A stretch of DNA of 64,000 nt from an uncultured Ilumatobacter sp. (lineage in GTDB: Bacteria; Actinomycetota; Acidimicrobiia; Acidimicrobiales; Ilumatobacteraceae): NCBI GenBank assembly GCA_905182555.1, contig CAJJBX010000009.1, positions 1 to 64,000 on the forward strand. Reading direction: 5' to 3'. The notes under the pieces were generated by a model. It ran no database searches and had not been told where the DNA came from. It was given only the letters and a program-made list of their open reading frames with translations. Shown in pieces: positions 17,377 to 24,828 of the stretch (the first letter of the stretch is position 1; every line of letters starts with the position of its first letter). A program made the translations under genes and the position numbers.

Positions 17377-18694
17377 ATGATCGATTCGATTGTGTTCGGG
17401 CACCAATGGTCAACTGAGCTCTCCCAGTCGATCTTTGCCGAGGAGCGACGCGTGCGGCGGTGGGTCGGCGTCATCGCAGCGCTCGGCCGGGCCCAGGCAA
17501 CGTTGGGCATCATCCCGCATGCTGCGGCCGATGAGATCAGCGGGCTCGTCGACGGTGAGATCGATCTCGCCGCCGTTGCCGCAGCGACACGCGAGACGTC
17601 TCACTCGACGCTTGGCCTCATTCAGGTAATGCAATCGATGCTCCCTGCGGGGATGCGTGAGTACGTGTACTACGGCACCACGGTGCAGGACATCACCGAC
17701 ACGTCGATGATGATCGAGCTCGCGGCGGTCGGCTCCGAGGCCTGGGTGCCGCGCCTCGCCACGCGCCGCCATCGCTTTCGTGGCATGGGTGCCCATGTCC
17801 GGCTTCAAGCTCGCCGCGGCCGGCCAGCCGCGGCCGGCGGAGCTCTACGAGGCGGGCCCAGTCGCCCGGCTCGCGGACATGCTGCGCGTGAGTGTGCCGC
17901 TGCACCGCGCGCTGAAGCAGCCGCCGCTCCTGGGCCTGAGCCAGGCGCTTGGTCTCCGACGGGCATTCGCGGCAGAGGTCGGGCTTCCCGAGCCTGCAGT
18001 CTCGTGGTTGACGGCGCGTGACCGAATTGCCGAGTTCGCAACGGGTCTTTCAATCGCCGTCAGTTCTCTCGCGAGAATCGCCAACGAGGTCTATTCGCTG
18101 CAGCGTCGCGAGATCGGCGAGGTGAGTGAGGGTTCGGGTGACTCCGTAGTGGGGAGCATCACGATGCCCCACAAGCGCAACCCCGAATCCAGTGAACAAA
18201 TCGTCGTGCTCGCCCGGCTCGTGCGCAGCCATGCAGCGACCCTGACGGACACGATGGTCCAAGAACATGAACGCGACGCTCGGGGCTGGAAAGCCGAGTG
18301 GGCCGTCTTCCCCGAACTCTGCCACTATGCCCTCACCGCGATTTCGTTGTCGAAGTCGCTGGTCGACGGCCTTGAGGTCCACGCGGCGGCGATGCGTCAC
18401 AACGTTGAAACCGACCCCTACGCGAGTTCTGAGCAGCTGCTCAGAAGATGGTCGCCGTCGCTTGGAAAGCACCGTGCCCAGGCTCTGCTGAACGAGGTAT
18501 ATCGCACCGCATCGGAGGGCGACAACGACGTCGCGGCGGCCCTCGCTGACGTCGTGAAGCGAGACGGCACAACCAGCGGCCTCGTTGTCGGAGACCTCAC
18601 GGTCGTCGAGACTGGCGCATCTGAAGCCATGGTCGATCGTGTCGTCGCTGCTGCCCACGCACGCCGGAAGAGCGGGGCGCCCGGGTGGCCTTAA
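17377..18694 (+). pseudogene. Aspartase/fumarase-superfamily lyase (XcbC1-like), middle replaced by alien GC-rich patch
   Basis: The N-terminal part (17377-17740) reads 'MIDSIVFGHQWSTELSQSIFAEERRV' up to 'YVYYGTTVQDITDTSMMIELAAVGSEA', the first conserved region of the adenylosuccinate lyase/muconate cycloisomerase branch. A different frame takes over from about 17950 with 'VSWLTARDRIAEFATGLSIAVSSLARIANEVYSLQRREIGEVSEG' and the signature 'GSITMPHKRNPESSEQIVVLARL', ending at 18694. The segment between (about 17745-17945) has roughly 80% GC in its core and lacks the expected GRTHGQ-type catalytic loop. So the gene is either truly disrupted or misassembled here. In Xanthobacter the homologous XcbC1 eliminates phosphate from phosphosulfolactate to give sulfoacrylate. 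No good ribosome site precedes ATG 17377. Confidence 0.7.
17745..17945. other. GC-rich foreign-looking patch inside the lyase gene
   Basis: The stretch is visibly richer in G and C than its surroundings; bases 17821-17880 contain only about 12 A or T. It interrupts the lyase where its catalytic histidine loop should be and changes the reading frame. One frame through it is open and protein-like (SGFKLAAAGQPRPAELYEAG and on), but I cannot place it in the lyase family. A chimeric assembly or a recent recombination insert would both explain it. Confidence 0.55.
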
Positions 18695-19716
18695 GCATCG
18701 AGGACCTGCACAGCATTCAACTCGGCGCGTGGCCGACGCCGCTCCGGCCGAACCCCACGCTCGGTCAGGTGGTCGGCATTCCAGACCTGTGGATCAAGCG
18801 CGATGACCTGACCGGGTTTTCGTGGGGTGGAAATAAGGTTCGAGCCGTCGAGTACCTCATCGCCGACGCACTGCGCGCCGGAGCCACCGAAGTGGTGCTT
18901 GCCGGCGGACCATCTTCCAACTTCGCTGCCGTCATGGCAGCGGCCGCGCGTAGTGTTGGCCTGGGCGCACATCAGGTTTCCTACGGGTCCGAACCAACCG
19001 ATCCCGTTGCCGCGTTGATCGCCGCTCGATCCGTCGGAGCCCAAGTCCACTTCACCGAGAGCCCGCACCGCGCAGAAATGGAGACGATGGCGACGTCACT
19101 CGGTCGTCGCAGAGTTGAGGTCGGGGCTGTCCCCTATGTCGTGCCACGTGGGGGAGCGTCGGACGTCGGTGCGCTCGGATTCATCGCAGCGGCAATCGAA
19201 CTCGACAAACAGGCGGACGAGACCTCGGACGTTCCAACGACCATCGTTATCCCGCTCGGCTCTGGCGGGAGCACTGCCGGCCTCGTCGCCGGACTCTGCT
19301 GCTCGCACCGGAACTGGAAGGTCCATGCTGTCTCAGTTTCCCGCGCCCCGGAAGACATCGAAGAAGACATCGTCAACAAGTCGATCAGGTGCGCCGCGCT
19401 CGCTGGCGTCACGTTGACGTCGGCCGCGGTCACGAGCTGCCTCAACGTGCACGACGGCCGCAATCCCGGATTCGGGAAGTTGTCGGCCGAGCAAGAACGG
19501 TTCGCGACCGAAATGTCGACGAAGACGGGCTTGCTGATCGATCCGACCTACAACGCGAAGACGCTGTTCTGGCTTCGTGACGCATCTCTGAACACTCCCA
19601 TCCTGTATTGGCATACGGGCGGGTCGCTTGGTGCGCTCGACTTCATGCTCTCGTCAAGGAGACGATCACATCGTGAATCCCAACAATCCACTGCCGACAC
19701 CGAATCAGTCCGTTGA
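18685..19716 (+). CDS. PLP-dependent D-cysteine desulfhydrase/ACC deaminase-like enzyme (XcbE1-like)
   Basis: This is a fold-type II PLP protein of about 335 residues. 'LWIKRDDLTGFSWGGNKVRAVEYL' carries the Schiff-base lysine (NK), 'VVLAGGPSSNFAAVMAAAARSVGL' is the substrate loop, and 'VIPLGSGGSTAGLVAGL' is the phosphate-binding glycine loop. Family members act on D-cysteine, ACC or L-cysteate-like substrates. In the bacterial coenzyme M pathway a PLP enzyme converts cysteate to sulfoacetaldehyde, and this gene has the matching position. It starts at GTG 18685, overlapping the lyase by 10 bases. The last 12 codons look wrong: adding one C near 19650 would end the protein at 19676 in '...LVKETITS', giving a 4-base overlap with the next gene. 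Confidence 0.78.
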   Translation: MALSIEDLHSIQLGAWPTPLRPNPTLGQVVGIPDLWIKRDDLTGFSWGGNKVRAVEYLIADALRAGATEVVLAGGPSSNFAAVMAAAARSVGLGAHQVSYGSEPTDPVAALIAARSVGAQVHFTESPHRAEMETMATSLGRRRVEVGAVPYVVPRGGASDVGALGFIAAAIELDKQADETSDVPTTIVIPLGSGGSTAGLVAGLCCSHRNWKVHAVSVSRAPEDIEEDIVNKSIRCAALAGVTLTSAAVTSCLNVHDGRNPGFGKLSAEQERFATEMSTKTGLLIDPTYNAKTLFWLRDASLNTPILYWHTGGSLGALDFMLSSRRRSHRESQQSTADTESVR

Positions 19717-21106
19717 CGATCCCGAAGCGACGATCGGCGCAGCGGCGTCGGCGCTCAACTCTCGAATAGCGGGGCCATCGTTGGACGGACCGGCACAGGA
19801 ACTCATCGATGCCGGCTTCGCGTGGGAAATCGCTGACGCTCCGTTGCTGCATCATGGCTTGAACCTCGCCGATCTGGGCCACGTCCTCGATCTGTCCAAT
19901 CGCGGGATCATCCCCGATGACGCAGCGGCCGACCTGCTCGGAGAACTGCTCATCGCGCACCAGACCGACGCCGCTGACTTCCCGTACGACGCAGCATTCG
20001 GCGAGCCGTACAACTCGCGCGAGCGGCTGTTCGCGGAACGACTCGGCAATACCGCTGGGTGGCTCCACGCCGGTCGGCCTCGTCGCGAGGCGGCACGAGT
20101 CGCGCTCCGGATCCTTCTGCGCGATCAGACAGCACACCTGATCATCGAGGCTGCGAAGTTCGCAGGCGTGGCCTCATCGGTCGCGGCAGACCATCGTCAC
20201 GTCCTCATGCCCGATCAGACCTACCTGCAACAGGCGCAACCGTCGACCTTCGGCCACTATCTCCTGGCGTTCGTGCCGCCGGCGCTGCGCGATGGCAACC
20301 GGCTGCTGGCCGCGCTCGACCAGGTCAACCTGAGTCCAGGTGGTGCGGGTTGCGTCAACGGAAGTCGACTGCTCGATGATCGCATGACCATTGCCAAATT
20401 GCTCGGCTTCACCGACATCATTGATCACACTCGCGACGCAATGTGGCAGACCGACACCTTCATTGACCTGCTTGCGACGAGCACCAGTCTCATTTCGAAT
20501 CAGTCGAAGCTCGCTGAGGACCTCGAGATCTGGGCCAGCCAGGAGTTTGACTACGTCGATCTTGCCGGGCCGTATACGCGTGCGTCGGTGCTGATGCCGC
20601 AGAAACGAAACCCGTATGCGCTCACGATCGTTCGCGGTGCCGGCGGAGTCTTGATTGGCCGTCTGACCGGCTTCCTGGCGGTCGTGAAGACTCCGTCAGC
20701 TCGGAGCGACAATCTCATCTTCGCGTATGGGGAAATTCCCCGGGCGCTCGAGCTGGCGACGAAGATCAGCGCACTGATGTCAGGCGTGATCCGAACTCTC
20801 ACCGTCAATGCGGATCGCATGGCTGAGGAGCTTCGAGGGGGCTTCAGCCAGGCAACTGATCTGGCAGAGTTCATCATGCTGTCGACGGGTATTGACTATC
20901 GAAGCGCCTACCAGGTGGTCGGTCAAACGGTCCGCAGAGCAAGCAAGGCAAAGTTGCGCGGTCTCGACATCACGCCGGCAATGATCGACGAAGCATCGAT
21001 GGAGATCTACGGCAGGCCGCTGGGTATTGATGCGAATCAACTCGCAGCGATCCTCGACCCGAAGAGCATTCCGCGTTGTCCCTGGACAGGTACTGCGCCA
21101 TCGTGA
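19673..21106 (+). CDS. Aspartase/fumarase-superfamily lyase, argininosuccinate lyase-like (XcbD1-like)
   Basis: This is a protein of about 477 residues. The family signature, normally GSSxMPxKKNP, appears as 'SVLMPQKRNPYALTIVRGAGG' near residue 305. The first conserved region reads 'AAFGEPYNSRERLFAERLGNTAGWLHAGRPRREAARVALRI' and the second 'HVLMPDQTYLQQAQPSTFGHYLLAF'. ArgH-type enzymes add or remove amines across a double bond. The Xanthobacter homologue XcbD1 is thought to add ammonia to sulfoacrylate to form cysteate. GTG 19673 is preceded by AAGGAG. The C-terminus after 'AAILDPKSI' looks frame-shifted: residues expected in the last helix reappear in other frames across 21110-21270. Confidence 0.78.
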   Translation: MNPNNPLPTPNQSVDDPEATIGAAASALNSRIAGPSLDGPAQELIDAGFAWEIADAPLLHHGLNLADLGHVLDLSNRGIIPDDAAADLLGELLIAHQTDAADFPYDAAFGEPYNSRERLFAERLGNTAGWLHAGRPRREAARVALRILLRDQTAHLIIEAAKFAGVASSVAADHRHVLMPDQTYLQQAQPSTFGHYLLAFVPPALRDGNRLLAALDQVNLSPGGAGCVNGSRLLDDRMTIAKLLGFTDIIDHTRDAMWQTDTFIDLLATSTSLISNQSKLAEDLEIWASQEFDYVDLAGPYTRASVLMPQKRNPYALTIVRGAGGVLIGRLTGFLAVVKTPSARSDNLIFAYGEIPRALELATKISALMSGVIRTLTVNADRMAEELRGGFSQATDLAEFIMLSTGIDYRSAYQVVGQTVRRASKAKLRGLDITPAMIDEASMEIYGRPLGIDANQLAAILDPKSIPRCPWTGTAPS

Positions 21107-21290
21107 CGTTCCGCGATGCCGGCGCGCCGCGGCGCGGCCCGCCGAAGGACGCCTCGAGGGCAAGAACCCTGGACCGTTGGCCCTGGAGGCGGTGCGCCGA
21201 GGCGTTGCGCGAGCCGAGGCCCAGCTCCAGCGTTGCAGGGAATTGAGATCCCGCGCAACACCGGTGCAACGCGCTGCAGCACTATGAGTA
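21107..21290 (+). other. Frame-scrambled GC-rich remnant after the lyase
   Basis: This region is much richer in GC than its surroundings. Pieces of what could be the ArgH-type C-terminal tail appear in two other frames (TFRDAGAP near 21105, and 'EGRLEGKNPGPLALEAVRRG' near 21140). I read it as the damaged end of the upstream lyase gene rather than a separate gene. It resembles the patch at 17745-17945 in composition. Confidence 0.35.
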
Positions 21291-21291
21291 G

Positions 21292-21675
21292 ATGACCAAT
21301 CGGCTGAAATCGGGAGGTGCGTGCGGATGCGCCTACCGAGTCAACACTCCCGCACACCATGATCGCCTTATCACGCTCGAACAAGATCCTCTCGCGGTTC
21401 TTGGCGAGCTCGTCGACCTCGCGGCGACTTGGGGCGAGGTCGAAGATCCAGCCATCGCCGTGATTGATCCCGCCGATTGGATCGGGTTTGTTGAGCAGCA
21501 CGAGTGGAAGAACCCAGAGCGGGTTCTTGAGATTGTGCTTGGCCTCTGGTCCACAACGCGGCCCTGTCGTCACGATGTCCAGAGCAACGTCGAGTTCACG
21601 GCGCCGCTCGACTTGGGCACGGTAACTGCGATCGGTGCCGCACCGAGCGCCCCGAGCGACATGCAAACGGCGTAG
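21292..21675 (+). CDS. Uncertain open reading frame, 127 residues
   Basis: An open frame of 127 codons runs after the damaged lyase end. Its middle part (PLAVLGELVDLAATWGEVEDPAIAVIDPADW and following) has plausible coding composition, but I know no family and see no clear ribosome site. The opposite strand is also open across the region. It may be a real small protein, the tail of a decayed gene, or chance. It converges with the XRE-cupin regulator 14 bp downstream. Confidence 0.3.
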   Translation: MTNRLKSGGACGCAYRVNTPAHHDRLITLEQDPLAVLGELVDLAATWGEVEDPAIAVIDPADWIGFVEQHEWKNPERVLEIVLGLWSTTRPCRHDVQSNVEFTAPLDLGTVTAIGAAPSAPSDMQTA

Positions 21676-21688
21676 CCACATCGCCCGG

Positions 21689-22342
21689 TCAGGCTGGGCG
21701 AAGCGCCATCCACACTGCCTTTGCAGGCTTCTTTGTGGTGTTGCGCCACCGGTGTTCACGATCGGTTCGGAAATGAACGGAGTCGCCTGTCTTCAGCTTG
21801 ACCGTCCGCTCCCCGACGTCGACCTCCATCGAGCCGGACAGCATGAAGATCAACTCTTCCCCGGGGTGTCGCAGCGGCTTCTCACCGCTTGATGCGCCAG
21901 GAGCGACGTCGGCGATGGCGCTGGCGACGAAATACTGACCATACGGTCCCGAGATTCCTTCGAGGTCGATGCCCTGATGGGAGGTGTACACCGGGCGGCG
22001 TTCATTCGCCCGAGTTACGATCACGTGGGACGGCGCGACTTCGTCCTCGTCAACGAAAAACGACACCGGTCGATCGAGCGCAGCAGCAAGTTTCAGCAGC
22101 GTGGTGATCGTCGGAACCATGTTCCCTTGCTCGACCTTGTGGATCGCCGCGGGCGAGACGTCAGACCGGTTCGAGAGTTGTTGGAGCGACAGGCCGCGCA
22201 CGCTGCGCAGCTCGCGGATCTTGGGTCCAATGGAACTCACAACCTCTTCGAGTTCGGCCTCAGGCATTGGTGCACCTGCGGTCCGCTTGCGCCGGGTCGC
22301 TGATGCCTGCTTTGGCGTTGATTGTCGGGCGGGTTCGGTCAT
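21689..22342 (-). CDS. XRE-family regulator with C-terminal cupin domain
   Basis: This is a 217-residue protein. Residues about 28-95 are a helix-turn-helix of the XRE type (IRELRSVRGLSLQQLSNRSDVSPAAIHKVEQGNMVPTITTLLKLAAAL). Residues about 140-215 form a cupin barrel with 'HPGEELIFMLSGSMEVDVGERTVKLKTGDSVHFRTDREHRWRNTTKKPAKAVW'. Such regulators sense small amines, amino acids or sulfur compounds (PuuR, SutR) and usually control the adjacent catabolic genes. It is divergent from the nitrile hydratase operon, with a copy of the 15-bp motif between them. It is therefore the best candidate for the protein that reads that motif. Confidence 0.88.
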   Translation of the reverse strand: MTEPARQSTPKQASATRRKRTAGAPMPEAELEEVVSSIGPKIRELRSVRGLSLQQLSNRSDVSPAAIHKVEQGNMVPTITTLLKLAAALDRPVSFFVDEDEVAPSHVIVTRANERRPVYTSHQGIDLEGISGPYGQYFVASAIADVAPGASSGEKPLRHPGEELIFMLSGSMEVDVGERTVKLKTGDSVHFRTDREHRWRNTTKKPAKAVWMALRPA

Positions 22343-22513
22343 GACGTGTCTCGCTACGTGATCGAGGGGGAGGCCACGGGATCGGTTGTCGTCTCATCAG
22401 CCTGCAGTGAGCATACGTTGCCGCGGGGCGAGTTCCCGGACGGTCGCAGGTTCATCGAAAGGAGAACCCGATGGTGTGGACACGCGACCATCGTACACTT
22501 TCCGACTCGGATT

Positions 22514-22528
22514 TATCGGATAGTTGAC
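22514..22528 (+). promoter_or_regulatory. Shared 15-bp motif, copy 4 (TATCGGATAGTTGAC)
   Basis: This lies in the 280-bp region between the XRE-cupin regulator and nitrile hydratase beta, about 95 bp before the beta start. It differs from copy 1 at three positions. The TTGAC overlapping its 3' end could also serve as a -35 box for the plus strand. Confidence 0.55.
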
Positions 22529-22622
22529 AGACTCTCTACAGACGGCAAGACTGCTGACTGATGTTCAACCGGACGATGCCCCGACAGTGCGGAGCATCGC
22601 CAGAGCCGAGAGGGATTGATTG

Positions 22623-23285
22623 ATGGACGGAATTCACGACATGGGCGGACAGGACGGGTGGGGCACCGTCACGATCGAACCCGACGAGCAGGTCTTCGCG
22701 TCGGAATGGGAAGGACGGGCATTCGCCATGGGGGCAATGTCAATGGGGCTATCCGGCACGAACCTCGACGCCTTCCGCCACGCCCTCGAACGACTCCACC
22801 CGCTCGACTACCTGGGCGACGGCTACTACGGACGATGGCTTGCCTCCGCAGAACTCCTCCTCGTCGACAGCGGCGTGATCCCCGAGGGAGCAGTCGATGC
22901 GAGAGCTCAGAACATGCTCGGGAATGAGGTACTCGAACCGGTCGAACCCTCTGGTGCAAAACCGGAGTACGAACGCAATGGCAATGGTTCGCTCCGTGCA
23001 ATCGATGCGGTGCATCGGTTCGCAGTCGGAGATCGCGTTCGTGCCAAGGACCTGCACCGTCGCGGGCACCACCGAATGCCGGCGTACGTCCGTGGCCATG
23101 TGGGCACGGTGACGGCGACCCGTCCGGCCGCAGTGCTGCCCGATTCGACTGCACACTTCATCCGCGAGGACGCCCAGCACGTGTACACCGTGGCCTTCGC
23201 GTCAACCGACCTGTGGGGGAGCGACGCCGAGTCGTCCACCCTGAACATCGATCTCTTCGAGTCCTACATGGAGGCTGTCTCGTGA
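22623..23285 (+). CDS. Nitrile hydratase subunit beta
   Basis: This 220-residue protein begins with the diagnostic 'MDGIHDMGGQDGWGTV'. It has the helical N-terminal domain 'FASEWEGRAFAMGAMSM' and the C-terminal beta-roll 'FAVGDRVRAKDLHRRGHHRMPAYVRGHVGTV' ending in 'YTVAFASTDLWGSDAES'. All are standard for nitrile hydratase beta subunits, which complete the active site of the alpha subunit. ATG 22623 follows GAGAGGG. Its stop overlaps the GTG of the alpha gene by 4 bases. Beta-before-alpha order is the one commonly found for cobalt-type enzymes. Confidence 0.93.
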   Translation: MDGIHDMGGQDGWGTVTIEPDEQVFASEWEGRAFAMGAMSMGLSGTNLDAFRHALERLHPLDYLGDGYYGRWLASAELLLVDSGVIPEGAVDARAQNMLGNEVLEPVEPSGAKPEYERNGNGSLRAIDAVHRFAVGDRVRAKDLHRRGHHRMPAYVRGHVGTVTATRPAAVLPDSTAHFIREDAQHVYTVAFASTDLWGSDAESSTLNIDLFESYMEAVS

Positions 23286-23770
23286 CCGCACAACCACATT
23301 CCGGGGGCCGCGCCTCCGCGCCGATCCGCACCGAGGCGCTCGAGGCGCTACTCACCGAGAAGGGTCTGGTGAATGCAGGCGCCCTCGACGGACTCATCAA
23401 CCGATTCGTGAACGACGTGGGCCCGATGAACGGCGCACGAGTCGTGGCACGGGCCTGGGTGGACGCGGACTTCCGCGAACGCCTGCTCGATGACGGCACG
23501 GCAGCGGTTGGCGAGTTCGGGTTCTCAGGCCCACAGGGCGAGCACATCGTGGTTGTACCCAACGACGACAAGCAGCACAACGTCGTGGTGTGCACGCTCT
23601 GTTCCTGCTACCCGTGGCCGCTCCTCGGCCTTCCGCCGGACTGGTACAAGGATCCGGCCTATCGCTCCCGGATCGTGCGCGAACCACGCCTCGTTCTGTC
23701 GGAAATGGGTCTCGATCTCGAGGACGACATCAACATCACTGTCTGGGATTCGAGCGCAGAAAACCGCTAA
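23282..23770 (+). CDS. Nitrile hydratase subunit alpha, cobalt type (C-terminus broken)
   Basis: The metal-binding claw is C104-T-L-C107-S-C109 in 'VCTLCSCYPWPLLGLPPDW'. Thr between the first cysteines marks the cobalt-type enzyme, where iron types have Ser, and the outer cysteines become oxidised to sulfenate/sulfinate. The reading frame stops at a TAA after 162 residues (WDSSAENR). The expected tail is present in the next frame: 'PPKGTDDLSEEQLAALVSRE' and on to a stop at 23880-23882, overlapping the next start as ATGA. I infer at least one sequence error or mutation near 23768-23790; the restored protein would have about 200 residues, the family norm. The enzyme hydrates nitriles to amides. 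Confidence 0.9.
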   Translation: MTAQPHSGGRASAPIRTEALEALLTEKGLVNAGALDGLINRFVNDVGPMNGARVVARAWVDADFRERLLDDGTAAVGEFGFSGPQGEHIVVVPNDDKQHNVVVCTLCSCYPWPLLGLPPDWYKDPAYRSRIVREPRLVLSEMGLDLEDDINITVWDSSAENR

Positions 23771-23878
23771 ATCGTGATGTATTCCACCCAAGGGAACCGA
23801 TGACCTCTCGGAGGAGCAGCTCGCGGCGCTCGTGAGTCGGGAGGCCATGGTCGGTGTAGCGGTCGTTGAGGTTGCGGC

Positions 23879-24280
23879 ATGACGTTGACGTGTGCAACTC
23901 AAGCCGATGGCGAAAACCTCGTCGACGGCCTTGCTGCCGAGGGCCCAGCGGCTGCGCCCCGAAGTAACGGGGAACTGGTCTTCAAGGCGCCGTGGGAAGG
24001 TCGCGCGTTCGGACTGGCGTTGACGCTTGTCGATCGAGGGCTTTTTACGCTCGCTGACCTGCAAGCCGAGTTGATCATTGCGATCGCCGAATGGGAAGCG
24101 CTCGGCCAGTCGAACGAAGAGTACGAGTACTACGAGTGCTGGCTGGTCGCCCTGGAGCGGCTGGTCGACCGCAGTACCGCTGTCGGGCTGTCCGACATCG
24201 ATCAGCGCTCCGAGCAGTACGTGGCGCGCCCCCACGGTCATGACCATGATCATGCGCACGATCACGACCACGGGCACTGA
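23879..24280 (+). CDS. Nitrile hydratase accessory (cobalt-insertion) protein with His-rich tail
   Basis: This 133-residue protein resembles the N-terminal domain of nitrile hydratase beta (ELVFKAPWEGRAFGLALTLVDRGLFTLADLQAELIIAIAEW). That is typical of the activator/NhlE-type chaperones that deliver cobalt to the alpha subunit. The last 17 residues are a His-Asp tail (HGHDHDHAHDHDHGH), a likely metal store. The tail is unusual in length and fits a cobalt-handling role. Its start overlaps the restored end of the alpha gene, and OsmC follows after 11 bases. Confidence 0.9.
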   Translation: MTLTCATQADGENLVDGLAAEGPAAAPRSNGELVFKAPWEGRAFGLALTLVDRGLFTLADLQAELIIAIAEWEALGQSNEEYEYYECWLVALERLVDRSTAVGLSDIDQRSEQYVARPHGHDHDHAHDHDHGH

Positions 24281-24291
24281 CGGGCCTCGCC

Positions 24292-24729
24292 GTGGCCAGT
24301 GAACGCACGGCGTCGGGGACCTGGGGCGGGGGATGGGTGTGCGACGTCGAAGTCGGCGACTTCACGCTCCGCGTGGATGAGCCTGAATCGGTTCCTGGGG
24401 GAACGAACACCGGTCCTCAGCCGACCGACTTGCTGCTTGCGTCGGTGGCGTCGTGTTTCACGCTCGCTCTGAGCTTCGCCGCGTCGAAGCGTTCGATCGA
24501 TTTGGAACACCTCGATGTCGATGTCATTGGCATGTACGACGGTCCGTCGTTCCGCGAGATCCGAATCATGGCGTATGTCGGGTGCGATGTCGCCGAGCTT
24601 GACCGACTCGTCGCCACGGCGGAGCGTGTCTGCTACGTGACGAACACGCTTCGCAACGGTGTTGACCTGGTCATCGAAGCAACTGCAACGGAGCGTTCGG
24701 CCGCCGGTCGCGGACTGAATCGAACTTGA
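24292..24729 (+). CDS. OsmC-family protein
   Basis: This 145-residue OsmC/Ohr-fold protein has 'GPQPTDLLLASVASCFTLALSFAASKRSIDLEHLDVDVIG', including the conserved cysteine in 'ASCF', and a second cysteine near the C-terminus in 'VCYVTNTLRNGVDL'. OsmC proteins reduce organic hydroperoxides with two cysteines. GTG start at 24292. It is the last gene of the nitrile hydratase operon. It may protect the oxidised-cysteine metal centre or detoxify a by-product; that is inference. Confidence 0.85.
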   Translation: MASERTASGTWGGGWVCDVEVGDFTLRVDEPESVPGGTNTGPQPTDLLLASVASCFTLALSFAASKRSIDLEHLDVDVIGMYDGPSFREIRIMAYVGCDVAELDRLVATAERVCYVTNTLRNGVDLVIEATATERSAAGRGLNRT

Positions 24730-24766
24730 CGCAGCGGTCGGGAGCGTTTAGTTTCCGACATAGACG

Positions 24767-24782
24767 TATCTCATCCGAGATA
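24767..24782. promoter_or_regulatory. Perfect 6-bp inverted repeat upstream of the disulfide reductase
   Basis: TATCTC and GAGATA flank a 4-base loop, 47 bp before the reductase start. It could be an operator in the promoter region or a short hairpin in the leader. The left arm also resembles the GTATC core of the 15-bp motif. Confidence 0.35.
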
Positions 24783-24828
24783 TTCAACTGAGTTGCGGTG
24801 AGCCCACCGCATCAACGAGGAGAACATT

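Noticed and set aside
22620-23882. Thiocyanate hydrolase instead of nitrile hydratase
   Set aside because: The beta subunit is a single full-length protein, while thiocyanate hydrolase has it split into two subunits.
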